NCBI GenBank assembly: GCA_037576215.1
Contig: JBANDB010000002.1
Coordinates: forward strand, 6,572,001-6,636,000
Direction of reading: 5' to 3'
DNA from: Armillaria gallica
Lineage: Eukaryota > Basidiomycota > Agaricomycetes > Agaricales > Physalacriaceae
Length of the DNA: 64,000 nt
The translations under genes were made by a program, and so were the position numbers. The stretch's first letter is position 1; each line of letters begins with the position of its first letter. The notes beneath the pieces were generated by a model. That model saw nothing but the letters and a program-made list of their open reading frames with translations. It had not been told where the DNA came from and did not search any database. Below are positions 34,498 through 45,002 of this stretch, piece after piece.

Positions 34498-35870
34498 ATG
34501 TTTATCCGAGTCTTGTTTATCTTGGTGGGGGTTCTCTGGGCTGCGGTCTTGCTGACGATCGCCTACAGGGTTTTTTGGGCTGAATCATCCCGAGAATCTA
34601 CCCTTCCAGTTCACCGGCCACAGCAACGTCGACCGCCACCCCCTCGTCGACCGTCTTCATCACAAAGTTATCGACCATCACCACGTACCCCTCTGCTTCA
34701 TCCGCCAGAGCAACATCGACCGGTGTATCAGCCGCTTCCTCGTCCACCGCCTCCGTCACAAAGTTATGGAACATTATCATATAGCCATCCGCTTCCTCGG
34801 CCAGAGCAACATCGACCAGTACATCAGCCACCCCCTCGTCCACCATCTCCATCACAAAGTCATGGAACATTATCATATAGCCATCCGCTTCCTCGGCCAG
34901 AGCAACATCGACCAGTACTTCAGCCACCCCCTCGTCCACCGTCTCCATCACAAAGTCATGGAACATTATCATATAGCCATCCGCTTCATCGGCCAGAGCA
35001 ACATCAACCGGCATCTCAGCCACCTCCTCATCGACCGCCTCCATCACAAAGCTATCAATCATCACCACATAGACCGCCATCACCACTTGGACCGCCAACA
35101 CACGAGGTATCACAGCTTCTTTCACAGTACTTCCCACTCGCTGAAAAGTTTGAAATAGGACGACAACCAGCAAGGCCAGCCGGATGAAAACTACGACGAC
35201 CTTCGCGCACGCGCGAATAAGGAAGGGGATGAAATGGCAAGATGCTTCGACGAAAGCCATGAGGCCCAAATGCGCGGGGATCGCGCTGCAGCCAAGGACC
35301 TCTCGAACCAAGGGAAAATTCATAAACAGAAAATGGAACAGCTGCACAAAGAAGCGAGCGACTGCATTTATCTTGGTCAGTGCTATCCACTTTGACTCGA
35401 TGTGAATGCTTATTTTCTCGATAGAAAACAACCGTGTAAGCTGGTTGCGCGTCACGTTCGTTTGGGATACTAATTCTGCTATCCAGTATAGAAATCCTGG
35501 GGAGATTGATCTGCACGGCCTTTATGTCAAAGAAGCTATTGCACGTACAGAAACTGCCCTCGAAGAGGCGAACCTTCGAGGTGACTCTGAAATCAGGCTT
35601 ATCGTTGGTACGTGCAGGTCACGCAAAGTCTTCCATTGATGCTGAAGTCTGTTTTGTAGGTAAAGGGTTGCACTCTGAAGGGGGAACAGCAAAAGTAAGA
35701 CCAGCTATCAAGGACCTAATGCGCAAGTACGTCGATGTACATTCTGCAAGTAATCCAAGTTCGGCTAACCTGATTCGTACAGATACCAGTTAGCCGCAGA
35801 GTTAGACCTCTCGAATTCTGGTGTTCTTATCGTCAAGCTTGATGGACTCACCCCGACCCGCCACCGCTAA
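34498..35870 (+). CDS. membrane-anchored DUF1771-Smr domain protein
   Basis: Exon 1 runs 34498-35106. The intron at 35107-35158 joins PPTHE to DDNQQGQPDENYDDLRARAN. Further introns lie near 35375-35424, 35435-35488, 35610-35660 and 35729-35780, and the stop TAA is at 35868. Residues 1-28 (MFIRVLFILVGVLWAAVLLT) form a transmembrane anchor. About 175 residues of proline-rich repeat follow. The DUF1771 helix pair is at about 210-270 (MARCFDESHEAQMRGDRAAA) and the Smr domain carries EIDLHGLYVKEA and LIVGKGLHSEGG, ending GVLIVKLDG. Smr domains are nucleases or nucleic-acid binding modules; LDxHG is kept here as IDLHG and GxGxHS as GKGLHS, so the fold should be functional. Fungal relatives usually have a Pro/Gln-rich N-terminus. 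No lesion was seen. Confidence 0.85.
34707..35090 (+). repeat. 96-nt in-frame tandem repeat in the Smr gene
   Basis: Four 32-residue units begin at 34707, 34803, 34899 and 34995, each with PEQH(R/Q)PxxQPxPxRPP and then SQS(Y/H)GTLSYSHPL. The middle units are almost identical in DNA, indicating recent copy-number change. The antisense frame stays open across it and should not be read as a gene. Confidence 0.9.
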
Positions 35871-36289
35871 CGTCTCCACCGTCACTCCAGCGGCCATCAC
35901 GGTGGGCGATGAGCAAGCAATATTGGAGCATAGGAGAGCATGGAAACAATCTATCCCTAACTCTACTGCAAAGATATGTACCAGTAATATCTCTCCCATG
36001 AAATGTAACTTATATCCACACACTCACCGGAGAGTAACCTAAGAATGAACCTGAGCTACGAAATGAGTCTCAACTTGAAAGCGCAACATAGACTCTGTAC
36101 GATGCTTACCGAGGAATCAACTGATCCTGATACATCCCCAGAATGTTACTGGATTACAGTCTTGTAGCTATGTAGGTCGTCGACTCTACAGCAAAGGTTT
36201 CAAGACCAGATATGTGTGTATTATGTATGCGAAAGGTAACTTGAAGCGCACGGAATGAATAAGAGGCAAACAGAGTGCCACGTGGTGGC
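35871..36289. other. intergenic, no gene seen
   Basis: This stretch follows the Smr gene stop and holds only short frames without motifs. Confidence 0.4.
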
Positions 36290-37545
36290 TAAGAGTTGAA
36301 AACGAAGGAAGAGCTATGGTTTGCGTACGCGTCCAGACGAGGAGGGCTTCAAGGATTTGTACATGCGTGCGTGCTTGCAGTAGGATGGAGAGTGCGATCC
36401 GAACTCCGATCACAGCTCTCTTCCGTCTTCCACCATCATCGAGGACTACATCAACAACACCCTCGTCTACGTTCACCTATAGCAAAAGCCTTCTCTTCGT
36501 CGTTCACCGTTCACGATCCTCTTTTCACACATCCTCTGTCCTTTGTGCCCAAGTCAACCATCCGTTTCTTAATCCACGTGCCATGCACGACCAGCCTCCT
36601 ACCTGCACCAGCCATCGGTCGTCTTCATATCAACGCCTCCCTCTCATGTACGTTCATGGCCTCCAGTGTTTTACGCTGACGGCCTGATTGGCCCACAGAC
36701 AAGAATCCGAAAGCAAAACACGGGGCAGAACGCATAGAGGACTCGGATGTCACTTTTTTCTCAGCGGACGGTCCGTTACGGACCACAACTACGAACACCA
36801 CCCTCATGCCAATCACCAGAAGTCAGTGAAGGAAGCGAGTGACGTTCAGTGAATGGCAGCTCGCGTCACCAGCATCTAGTGTGTTGCAGACGACTCCAGG
36901 GTATGTCTACCGTCGTCATCTCGAACGCTGAACTCGTATTGACGTGACTGTCGTCTGCAGTTCGTTCGTCACCCTTTCAAGAGGGGAACAATCTTTCGGC
37001 GATGGATGACTCCAAGGAGAGCTTGTTTGTCGGCAATGTTCTCGGAGCCCTCAGCGCCATTCCGTCGTGCCCATTTCTACATCTTCCTTCTCCGCTTCCC
37101 TCCCTGGTCTTCGGCTCACCTTCACCCACACTCCGATGCACCAAATCCTGACTACCCGAGAACGCATACTTCCTTCCGATTTGGCTCTAAGGGGTGGTGG
37201 CTGGAACATACAGCTCGACTCTCCAGAGCAGGAATACCACTTCAGATCTGCTTCGTGTGGCGCATACAAACAAAGTGTACTGGTTGCAGCATCATTCCTT
37301 TCCCCGCTCATCTTCCACCCAGTCTACACGAAGACGCCGTTACGGTTGGTCCGAAGTCGGTTTCAATACCGGAGATAGGATGATCTGTCTTGGCCCTTCC
37401 CAAGAATCAATGCCCTCGTTCCTTCTTAATTTCGCGTCTGGTGGAGAGAATGGGACACTTTTGTCCCCATATACGGTGTTCGTTGCGCCCCGACATAGCT
37501 CGGTCGTTGAAGTCCGTGGATTTCACTACATGGTACCACTGGTTC
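36290..37545. repeat. repeated gene block V, copy 3
   Basis: This copy matches 28690-29655 and 32510-33175: the segment GATCACAGCTCTCTTCCGTC, GGACGGTCCGTTACGGACCA and the plus frame GGWNIQLDSPEQEYHF, followed by FNTGDRMICLGPSQE where copy 1 has FKIGDHVCLNLPRK. The longest open frame over the end (37395-37790) has hydrophobic stretches but no recognised domain. 37800-38536 holds no gene I can support. Confidence 0.5.
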
Positions 37546-38528
37546 TAATGCTACAAAGAACGCATGCAGAGTTTGGCGGTGCAAAACGGAAACGTTCAGC
37601 AGTCACTGCGCTGTTGCTTGTCGGAATTCTATCTCATATCCTCCAACCTACCTCCCGACCGAAAGCCATCATACACTTGGTCCACTATGATCATATCACC
37701 CTCCTGGTCGACGGTGCTGTGACCATATCCACTTATTCTTTCTCGGTAGCTCCCACCGCAATGCAACGCAAGACAAGTTTTCGATCCTAGCCTAGGCTGA
37801 ATCAAAGGTCCACAGACACAGCCCTTCCAACTAGCACGCGATGGTCTTGCTTTTCACTCCCCAACAATGGCGACGCTTCAACTTGAACGACCCTCGGGGC
37901 CTAGTTTGCGCAAATGACGCGCCACCAAGAGTATGGAATTGGGGGAACGAGAGTCCGGGAGGGACAGGATTACGCATCGTGCCACGACTCTAGTATGTTC
38001 ACGAACCTCGTTCTGTTGATCTTGTACCGATACTATTTTCACCTGTAGTTCATAACGGACAATATCAAGAAGCACCAACCTCTCAAATGTGTATCCTCCT
38101 TTCACGTATCGCAGGTGGTGAGCCCTCATCACCAGTACAAGAGCGTCGAGGTCATCCCGCCAGCCCTCCATCCTTCACTTCCTCTGTTCTCTTAGTAATC
38201 TCCACCACCGACTGTTGCCAAGAACTTTTTGCGGATGCAAAATTGTTTAGCTCTATACGTGAAAGCCAGCGATGGCTGAAACGTCCAGAACATCAACCAG
38301 TGCGGAATGAACGCGACAGGAATGCAACCATGGGTTATGCGCGGCTTCACGTTAGTTTGGTCCATTACCTCCTGATTACTTACTGACATCTCGCCAGATG
38401 GATCTCTCGATCTCACGATAATCTTGACTCCCTTGGCGTTTTCGGTAGGAAAGGACAATCAGCTCCGAAGCTCCGATTGGGACCGGGACCAACACTACTT
38501 TTTCGTCTTCCACCGCCGTCGACGATAG

Positions 38529-38536
38529 GTATCGAC
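38529..38536. repeat. left target-site duplication of the hAT-like element
   Basis: GTATCGAC, repeated at 39315-39322. Confidence 0.85.
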
Positions 38537-39314
38537 TAGCGATTGTCAGGGCCCGGCTCGGCTCGGCTTTGGGGGCTTGGGCTCGGCTTTAGAGGGCTCG
38601 GGCTCTTCAAATCGCAAGCCCAAGCCTTGAGCCCAAGCCCGATGAGGCTTAGGCTCGGCTTGGGCTCAGGCCCGGGCTTGTACACAAGAAATGTTTGCGA
38701 CTGGAATGAACTTTGAGGGAGGCGAGGGGATAGGAAATGAAAGCTGCCATTGGTATCCTATCAAAAGTGTTGGCATATTCTATACATAATGCTATAATAC
38801 GACTATAATCCTATAAGACGACATGCAAAAACATAAGAAAATGACATAGTGAAGGAAGACTATGACATACCAAGTTCTCCCATTGTGATACAACATCTCT
38901 AGCTCGCTTAATGTCTTCCCTGCTCCAATATAGATCTCATTGTATCGGCCTATGTCACATCTTGGGTATTGGCGAGGTTTTGCGAGAGTAGCGATGAGTA
39001 TGTTGATAAATCGCGATGACGGTGGGAAGCAGAGCGACACTTCCGTCTCATCAAATTTGGCAGCCACAGTCTGATCGGACACCCAAAATTAGTCCCAAAT
39101 GGTAAGAATGACGTGTCCCCTGGCCCGAACGTCTGTTGTATTAGGTACCAAAAGCCTGGGCTCGAGCCCGGGGCTTGGGCTTTCAGAAATTAATTTATTA
39201 ATAATTAAAGCCTGAGCCCGAGCCCAATGCAAGCCGCCTACAGGGCCCGGCTTTTTTGGGCCCGGCTCGGCTCGGCTCGGCTTTGGGCTTCAGGCCGGGC
39301 CGCATCAATCGCTA
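38537..39314. mobile_element. non-autonomous hAT-like DNA transposon (MITE-like)
   Basis: The element starts TAGCGATTG and ends CAATCGCTA, a perfect 9-bp terminal inverted repeat. It is flanked on both sides by the same 8 bp, GTATCGAC (38529-38536 and 39315-39322). An 8-bp target duplication is the hAT hallmark. The subterminal 150 bp on each side are rich in GGCTCGGGCTTGGGC-type direct and inverted motifs (GGGCCCGGCTCGG near both ends), as in other fungal and plant hAT elements. The 778-bp body has only a 96-codon minus frame (38792-39082) with no transposase motif, so it depends on a transposase elsewhere. Confidence 0.85.
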
Positions 39315-39322
39315 GTATCGAC
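39315..39322. repeat. right target-site duplication of the hAT-like element
   Basis: GTATCGAC, identical to 38529-38536. The exact match suggests a fairly recent insertion. Confidence 0.85.
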
Positions 39323-39389
39323 TCGGACATGCCCATACAAAGCCTCGATTAATCAGCAACATTTCTCGCCTACTTGTCTTTGCTCAACT

Positions 39390-39500
39390 GAAGACATGCA
39401 CGATGAAGCCCTTTCCCTTGTGATGGTTTTCTTCGATTTCTTGGGGCTGGGATTCCTCGATTTGCACCTCCAACAGTGGCGGTCTCTCAACATGAACTAC
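39390..39500 (-). pseudogene. acidic C-terminal tail family, copy 3
   Basis: The minus frame VVHVERPPLLEVQIEESQPQ, then EIEENHHKGKGFIVHVFS-stop, aligns with the tails at 30.5 and 31.5 kb. It is the cleanest copy and has a proper stop, but no upstream exon was found. Confidence 0.35.
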
Positions 39501-39817
39501 GCTAGGACTCGTGTTAGGGTGTCATATTTCAGCAGAAGGTGGAGCAAGGCATAGATTTTAGCATTTTGCAGGCGAAGAGAGGAACGGGTTGTGAGACTAG
39601 GGCGGCCATACAGTCAGAGAGCCATGCACGGAGAACATCCTCAGCTGAACTACTCTTGGGTACGTTCACCATTCTCATTTCACTGAACTCTCATTGACAT
39701 CTAGTGTTACCAACTACAGTTCATAAAGGTCACTCAGTGCCATTGAGAAGCCAGACGACATTATCGCTCCAGGGAGTGTTGGCTGGCATATGGTGCTGGT
39801 ACAGAGACAAAAATGCC

Positions 39818-39935
39818 AAATACCTGATAATACCCAGTAATACCCGGTACTACTGAGTATTACCGAGTATTACCGGGTATTGTGCGGGATTACTCGGTAT
39901 TCTCCAGTATTTGCCGGTATTTGCAAGTATTATAA
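39818..39935. repeat. TACC(C/G)GGTAT-type minisatellite
   Basis: About ten degenerate units of 10-12 bp occur in a row (AATACCCAGT, AATACCCGGT, ATTACCGAGT, ATTACCGGGT, TACTCGGTATT). Many are near-palindromic, so the array could fold into hairpins. The surrounding 39.5-41.0 kb shows no supported gene. Confidence 0.6.
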
Positions 39936-41085
39936 GGTATCACTCAAGGAAAAAAAACCCTCACCCTCCCATTGTTCCATACCTCCCAATACCTCTCACT
40001 ACTGCCTACCTCATTTATCTTCCCATCTCTTGACATAACTCCGCTGGCCATGCCCCCGAGTATCCGGGGTCCCAGGCTTAGACTGCTATCTTCCTTCAAC
40101 ACTGTTCCCCTTTTCCTGACCACCACTGTCGCGCCTGTTCTCCCATAATGACAACCCCTGTCTATGGCTCTTCTCGCTCGACATTGTCGGCGAGTCCTCA
40201 TTGCATCCGTAGTCGACTGTCGGCCCCGTCACTGCTCCTTATGTAGGCCATACGTATCAAAATCTCTTGAAAATTTCATTTTGTTCCACCCAAGCCTACG
40301 AAATAAACTTGCTGACTTAGATGTCCCACTCCCATCTATCTGATATCTCATCGAGTTGTGTATCAACCGTGAAGAGCCTGATACCGATCCATGAAGTCTA
40401 GTCTGTCTGTCCCTTCGACAATGGAGAAGCGGAAAAGAACTTCTTATCAGTGATCCTTAGCACCATTAAAACCAGCGTTAAATCACACCCAACCTTACTA
40501 ATCATAGTCTTCGCGATCCAGCCTTGATTTCAATCCTAGCAAGTCCATGAACATGTCGTCAACCAAACGCATTCCAAACACTTATGAACCAGTGTTCTCG
40601 CCGGGACTCGCCTGTGCCATGCCATCACAACACAACTTGTTGGTCGGTCTCTGAAAGGCGCCTTCACTGCAACCACGTCCCTTTGACCAAACAGCCACAT
40701 TCTAGTTTGAGTCTCCCAGAGTGAACGTAGTACTTACTTACCTCCAATGTCTCAACATGTTGCCAACGTTGGAAACGACCCAACAGGCTGCCAACCTCCT
40801 CAGTGTGTACGAAGTGAAACCTCGACCCAGTAATTTAGTGTTTTAGTTAACCATGAGATGCAATATAAGACTCAGACATATAAAACTGGGTCACCCATCT
40901 TATTGGCCCTCAGAATGCAACTGGAACACCTATCCACAAGCTCTCGCTCACATCCTTCCTTGCTCGCCGGACATTGATATGCTGTCTCAGGCCCACATTT
41001 GTTCCTCTTCTGGACACTTAGATGGCGCGTTGTGATGGCATTACGAACCCGAACTTGACCTGCTCACCGAGCGTAGCCAATCTGT

Positions 41086-41520
41086 GTGTGCCTTGGTCTG
41101 GTAGCCTTGAGTTCTCCCATTGCGTACGTACTCTGTCGCGTCATGTGTGTCGGTCGAGCGACGGATCTGAATGCGAATATCGTGAGGCAAGGCCCAACGC
41201 ATCAGTGTACGTACCATGTTGTCCCCCATCCAACCCTCCTCAACGATCCTGCACTGAATGAACATCAGAATGTGCTCAATAGGACAAAGTTAGCTCATCC
41301 TTCAGCACTACACCACCTATCACCATGGCAGTGCAGAAAACAGGCTCGATTACCTATACCCTCACCCTCTATCACAGATGCACTGCACTTCCATCACAGA
41401 AGCATTGGAGATAGATATCAGCATCAATCCCGGAAGCATCGGCATCCCTCAAAAAACTTCGGCCTGTTACAGAGGAACCGTGGCATCTCACAAAGTTCAT
41501 CGGCATTGCAGACAGCATAA
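41086..41520 (+). other. open frame upstream of gene R1
   Basis: A 144-codon frame ends with TAA overlapping the ATG of R1 (TAATGA). It is His/Ser-rich with no recognised motif. It could be a separate short gene, a 5' exon of R1 with a frameshift, or chance. Confidence 0.25.
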
Positions 41521-42266
41521 TGAGCCAGACAGCTGCCACTATTTCAGCCGCCGGGCATTTATTGAAAGAGAAGCTTTGGGCATCGGGGAGCGGGCGTCAA
41601 ACTCCCTTCACCGCCTCTCCCCAGACCACCCCCAACCTCACGTCATCGATCATGCCGCCCTCAACTAATCCCTACCCTGCAAACGTCACCACTGTCCCGC
41701 CCGATGATGCACCTTTTCCGGAGAAACATCGCGTCCAAGTTCAAACCGATTCCCAAACCGATTCCTGTCCTCTCAATTCGGGGTGTGACAAACCACTTCC
41801 ACCCGTTCCACATGTCCAGCATGCGCTCAACCTTCAAACATCTCTCAAATGGCAACGTGACATCATTCATCCCTCCTTCTACCCATCCCCTTACAGCATT
41901 GAGACCAAGACGAATCTTCTTCAGGGAGGCAAATATCGATACCCTCTTCCTCATACCCCTGTTCAGCCTCATGAGCGCCCCTGCAACCGACGATCGCTCC
42001 CTCCACCATACAGTGCACAGGATCCCGGCGCGCCTCCACGTTCCTCTCATGCCGTCCACTTCCTCCATCGACTCGTCGACAACCCGAACAAACGTCGCAG
42101 CAATGTGAGCGATCCTGCAATAGTCCCAGCTCCCTATTATCCATTGGACACATCGTCCAACAGCAGCCGCTTCGCATCCAACCACAGACAGGGTGCAGGC
42201 GGTCGTGTCCGCAGTTTCTTCCAGAAGTGTAGGCAATGGCTTCGTGGTCAAGGCACCTGCAACTGA
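41520..42266 (+). CDS. unknown Pro/Ser-rich protein R1 (left copy of inverted pair)
   Basis: A single open frame of 248 aa reads MSQTAATISAAGHLLKEKLW, then a low-complexity Pro/Ser/Thr middle, and a basic C-terminus RRSNVSDPAIVPAPYYPLD, then GGRVRSFFQKCRQWLRGQG. I do not recognise the family. A diverged copy on the opposite strand lies at 63654-64000, and similarity continues about 80 bp past the stop (CTCTGATCACCC... and GCATCCCACCA). Both copies point inward to the integrase region. At 41988 this copy has CGA where the right copy has TGA. Confidence 0.5.
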   Translation: MSQTAATISAAGHLLKEKLWASGSGRQTPFTASPQTTPNLTSSIMPPSTNPYPANVTTVPPDDAPFPEKHRVQVQTDSQTDSCPLNSGCDKPLPPVPHVQHALNLQTSLKWQRDIIHPSFYPSPYSIETKTNLLQGGKYRYPLPHTPVQPHERPCNRRSLPPPYSAQDPGAPPRSSHAVHFLHRLVDNPNKRRSNVSDPAIVPAPYYPLDTSSNSSRFASNHRQGAGGRVRSFFQKCRQWLRGQGTCN

Positions 42267-42385
42267 TGTTCAGGTCAGAGCCAGCCACATTTGGTAGCCT
42301 CATCCTCTGATCACCCTTAACCAGAGTCACCCTAAGCGCATCCCACCAGTCATATTCCCCATCCTAATGTCTTGATCCCACTTGC

Positions 42386-42700
42386 ATGCCTGTATCATAA
42401 ATATGTCTTTACCTGTAGTATATTCCTCCAGTCCAGTTCATCTCTACTGTACATGTTTCCCCTCCTACGCGTATCTTGAAGTCAGTAACCTCACACCTGT
42501 TTATCACTCTCCTTTCGTTAGCCACTTGTTTCCCACCAATCAAGGATGTACACACCTGTATTTTTATCACCATGTCTTCACCTGCAGTATATTTGCTCCA
42601 GTCCAATTGATATCTACTGTACATTTTTAGCATCCAACACATTTCTTGAAGTTAGTACTCATCAGCAAGTCATGTACCCTTATTCAAGCCAGTATACATA
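42386..42700. repeat. tandem duplication, unit about 165 bp
   Basis: CTGTATCATAAATATGTCTT with ACCTGTAGTATATTCCTCCA (42389 on) is repeated as CTGTATTTTTATCACCATGT with ACCTGCAGTATATTTGCTCC (42556 on), followed in both by CTACTGTACAT and TCTTGAAGT(C/T)AGTA. The unit is noncoding. Confidence 0.65.
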
Positions 42701-42749
42701 CCTCACTCTCAACCAACCATCCTCGTCTTCTTTCGGATCGTGCACGTAG

Positions 42750-44150
42750 ACCCAACTTATATGAGACATGAGAGTCCCAAGACATGCAAATATCAATTTC
42801 TTCGTAGTGAATGACCGAGGCATAACCAGTCATATCAACTCCTCCACAAAACTGCTAAATTGCCCAGATAAATTGGGTGTCGATCTAGATTCCAGTTTGC
42901 ACTTGAGGGTACAGCTATCGTATTGAGCTTATCAAATTTCTGAACTACCAGACACCCGGTATATTCAGTATACCGTGACACGGCATGTGTCGCAAAAAAT
43001 GGGTGCCCTTTTGTTGAGAACATGAAGTTGTTGAAGACGCCAACTGGGATGGTTTAAGGGAGAATGACGGGATATGCGAGGAGAAGGTATAATGGAGGAC
43101 GAGCGTATGTCAGCATTCAATATGTGTCCAGCGAACACAAGTCTCGTTACCTCGCTTCTTCCATATTTTGGGATGTCAATACCTCAAATGATAGGACCAT
43201 TCTCATGGTGTCTTCCATTATCCCTCGTCTACCAGTATCTCACCGAGTGGAACTGTTGAAGCTAAAATGTCATGGCAGGCACCCGCCTCTCTGAGTGTCG
43301 ATCCTATAGTGTATTCGAGGCCAGTTTGTGGTTGGAATGTCATCATTTGTTGTGATTGGGATTGATCTATTACATGCGCGAGACTGTGAAGATATCCTAC
43401 CTTATGCATCTCTCATGTACATCAGTTTCCCACTACGATCAACAACATCAGCAGACACGAATCTCCGGGCTCCAAACCGGCAACGAATACTTTTCTCCCT
43501 TCAGTAATCATGGAATATATGGTCTTCAATTACCGAGGCACCGATGAGGTGGGTAAATGAACACTAGGATTCGGAATCTCCTTGATTACGGAGTGCCAAC
43601 GAATCTGTATTCGCCTATTCGAAAGTGAAAGAGCCAGTGTTCATATCCCAGCAGTCTTAGCAGGATACGCCCGCATGACTGCCTCACTGAGGTGATCATA
43701 CTGCACTGAGGCAGCATGGCAAGAAGGCTGCGAATAGTCTAGATATTCCACGTCATAGATTTCGCTGAAAACTGGTGTGAGAGCTTGATTCAATATTGTA
43801 GCAAGTTTGCATACAGAGTTGTACACTCAAGAAACCAAACCAGACGCTCCAGGTGGACACCTCAATCAAGTCAAAATCGGCCATTCATACTACCCCCCCC
43901 CCCCCCCCCGTCATCGTAGACGACAAAATGGCTCGTGCGCTTCCTTCAAAGGGAATAACTGCACAATTTGAACAAATCCACAACTAAATGAGCAGTTTCG
44001 CTCCGTGTACATGTTTTCAGTCGAGGAATGCAAGCGAATGAGAGGGGGTGCATCAACGTGAATAGCATTCCAATGGGATTTTGTTCGTATTCTACACAAT
44101 ATCCATATGTATAATCTCCTCTATGCTTGCTCTACACATTCTGAGCTGGG
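42750..44150. other. intergenic, no gene seen; contains a C17 run
   Basis: Only short frames occur. A run of 17 C residues lies at 43893-43909, a likely polymorphic or error-prone site. Confidence 0.4.
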
Positions 44151-44199
44151 GTGCTCGCACTAGCAGCAGAAGAGGTCACTCCAGCAGTGCTCATCGTCG

Positions 44200-44668
44200 C
44201 AGCATCTGCATTTCTGCTAGGGACGGGGGTGAAATGAGGGGTAATACCCTGCTGGATGAACATGAGGTCAGGAGTGCGTTCGTGGCTGATGGCCAGCATC
44301 GCTCATCAGAGGCTTTGAAAGTGAATAGTGAGTTTTGATCTCAGCTGTGTTGACAGGCCAGCAACACTCACATTTTTACGTCGCTCCACATGCTCTGGTG
44401 CCTCTGGCCAATTGTGAAACCAAAGTACAAAGAGTTCTTCCATGAAACATTTGGTTTGCTCCGTGTAGAGCGCATCCTTGAAGAGGTGCCCTATATGGCA
44501 CAAGAATCCGACTTGATCTTCACTGTAGAGACACTGAAGGGGGATAAGAACCATACAGCAATAACGTGGGGAATAGCGTACAGGACCATGGTCCTCATCG
44601 ACCACCAGATTGGCGCTACTAGTTGGCGCGGAGGCGTCAGGAATGCCATTGAGGGATTCGCTCATCAT
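44200..44668 (-). CDS. hypothetical protein, element-associated
   Basis: The minus frame begins MMSESLNGIPDASAPTSSAN and includes FLCHIGHLFKDALYTEQTKC, then FMEELFVLWFHNWPEAPEHV and ERRKN before a donor GTGAGTGT near 44370; a following exon near 44200-44300 is plausible. The aromatic segment LWFHNWPEAP looks like genuine coding. The family is not recognised. Confidence 0.35.
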
Positions 44669-45002
44669 GGGTCAACCACAAGGTGAATATTTGGGAGGAG
44701 GCTTGTGGATCCTGAACGGCATGTGTAATCGACCTGTCGTTTCAAATCCCTTTGCAACAACACTCGCCCTCAATCGTACTTTTAGATCTCGTCCATCTCC
44801 AGTGCGATTTTAATTTACTTAAAAATAACTGTCATGCTCTGATTTGACTGAGACATCCGCTGCAAACCTTGGCCAGTCCCTGGGTGCCTCTAAGTCAGCC
44901 AAGATCCCAGATCTCCTTCCTTAACGGAAAGGACTCACAATCGATAATAATTGTTAAGTACCCACCGTACCCATCTACTTTGTGTTCTGCCCCCACCTTT
45001 CC

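Noticed and set aside
34598..35455. 285-codon minus frame antisense to the Smr gene
   Set aside because: It is open only because the proline-rich repeat is low complexity; the plus strand has a splice-consistent DUF1771-Smr protein.
41661..42330. Minus frames of 155-196 codons opposite R1
   Set aside because: R1's frame is the one conserved in R2, with in-phase substitutions; the minus frames are not.
43893..43909. C17 run as a functional element
   Set aside because: It is a simple homopolymer with no gene nearby, more likely a polymorphic or sequencing-prone site.
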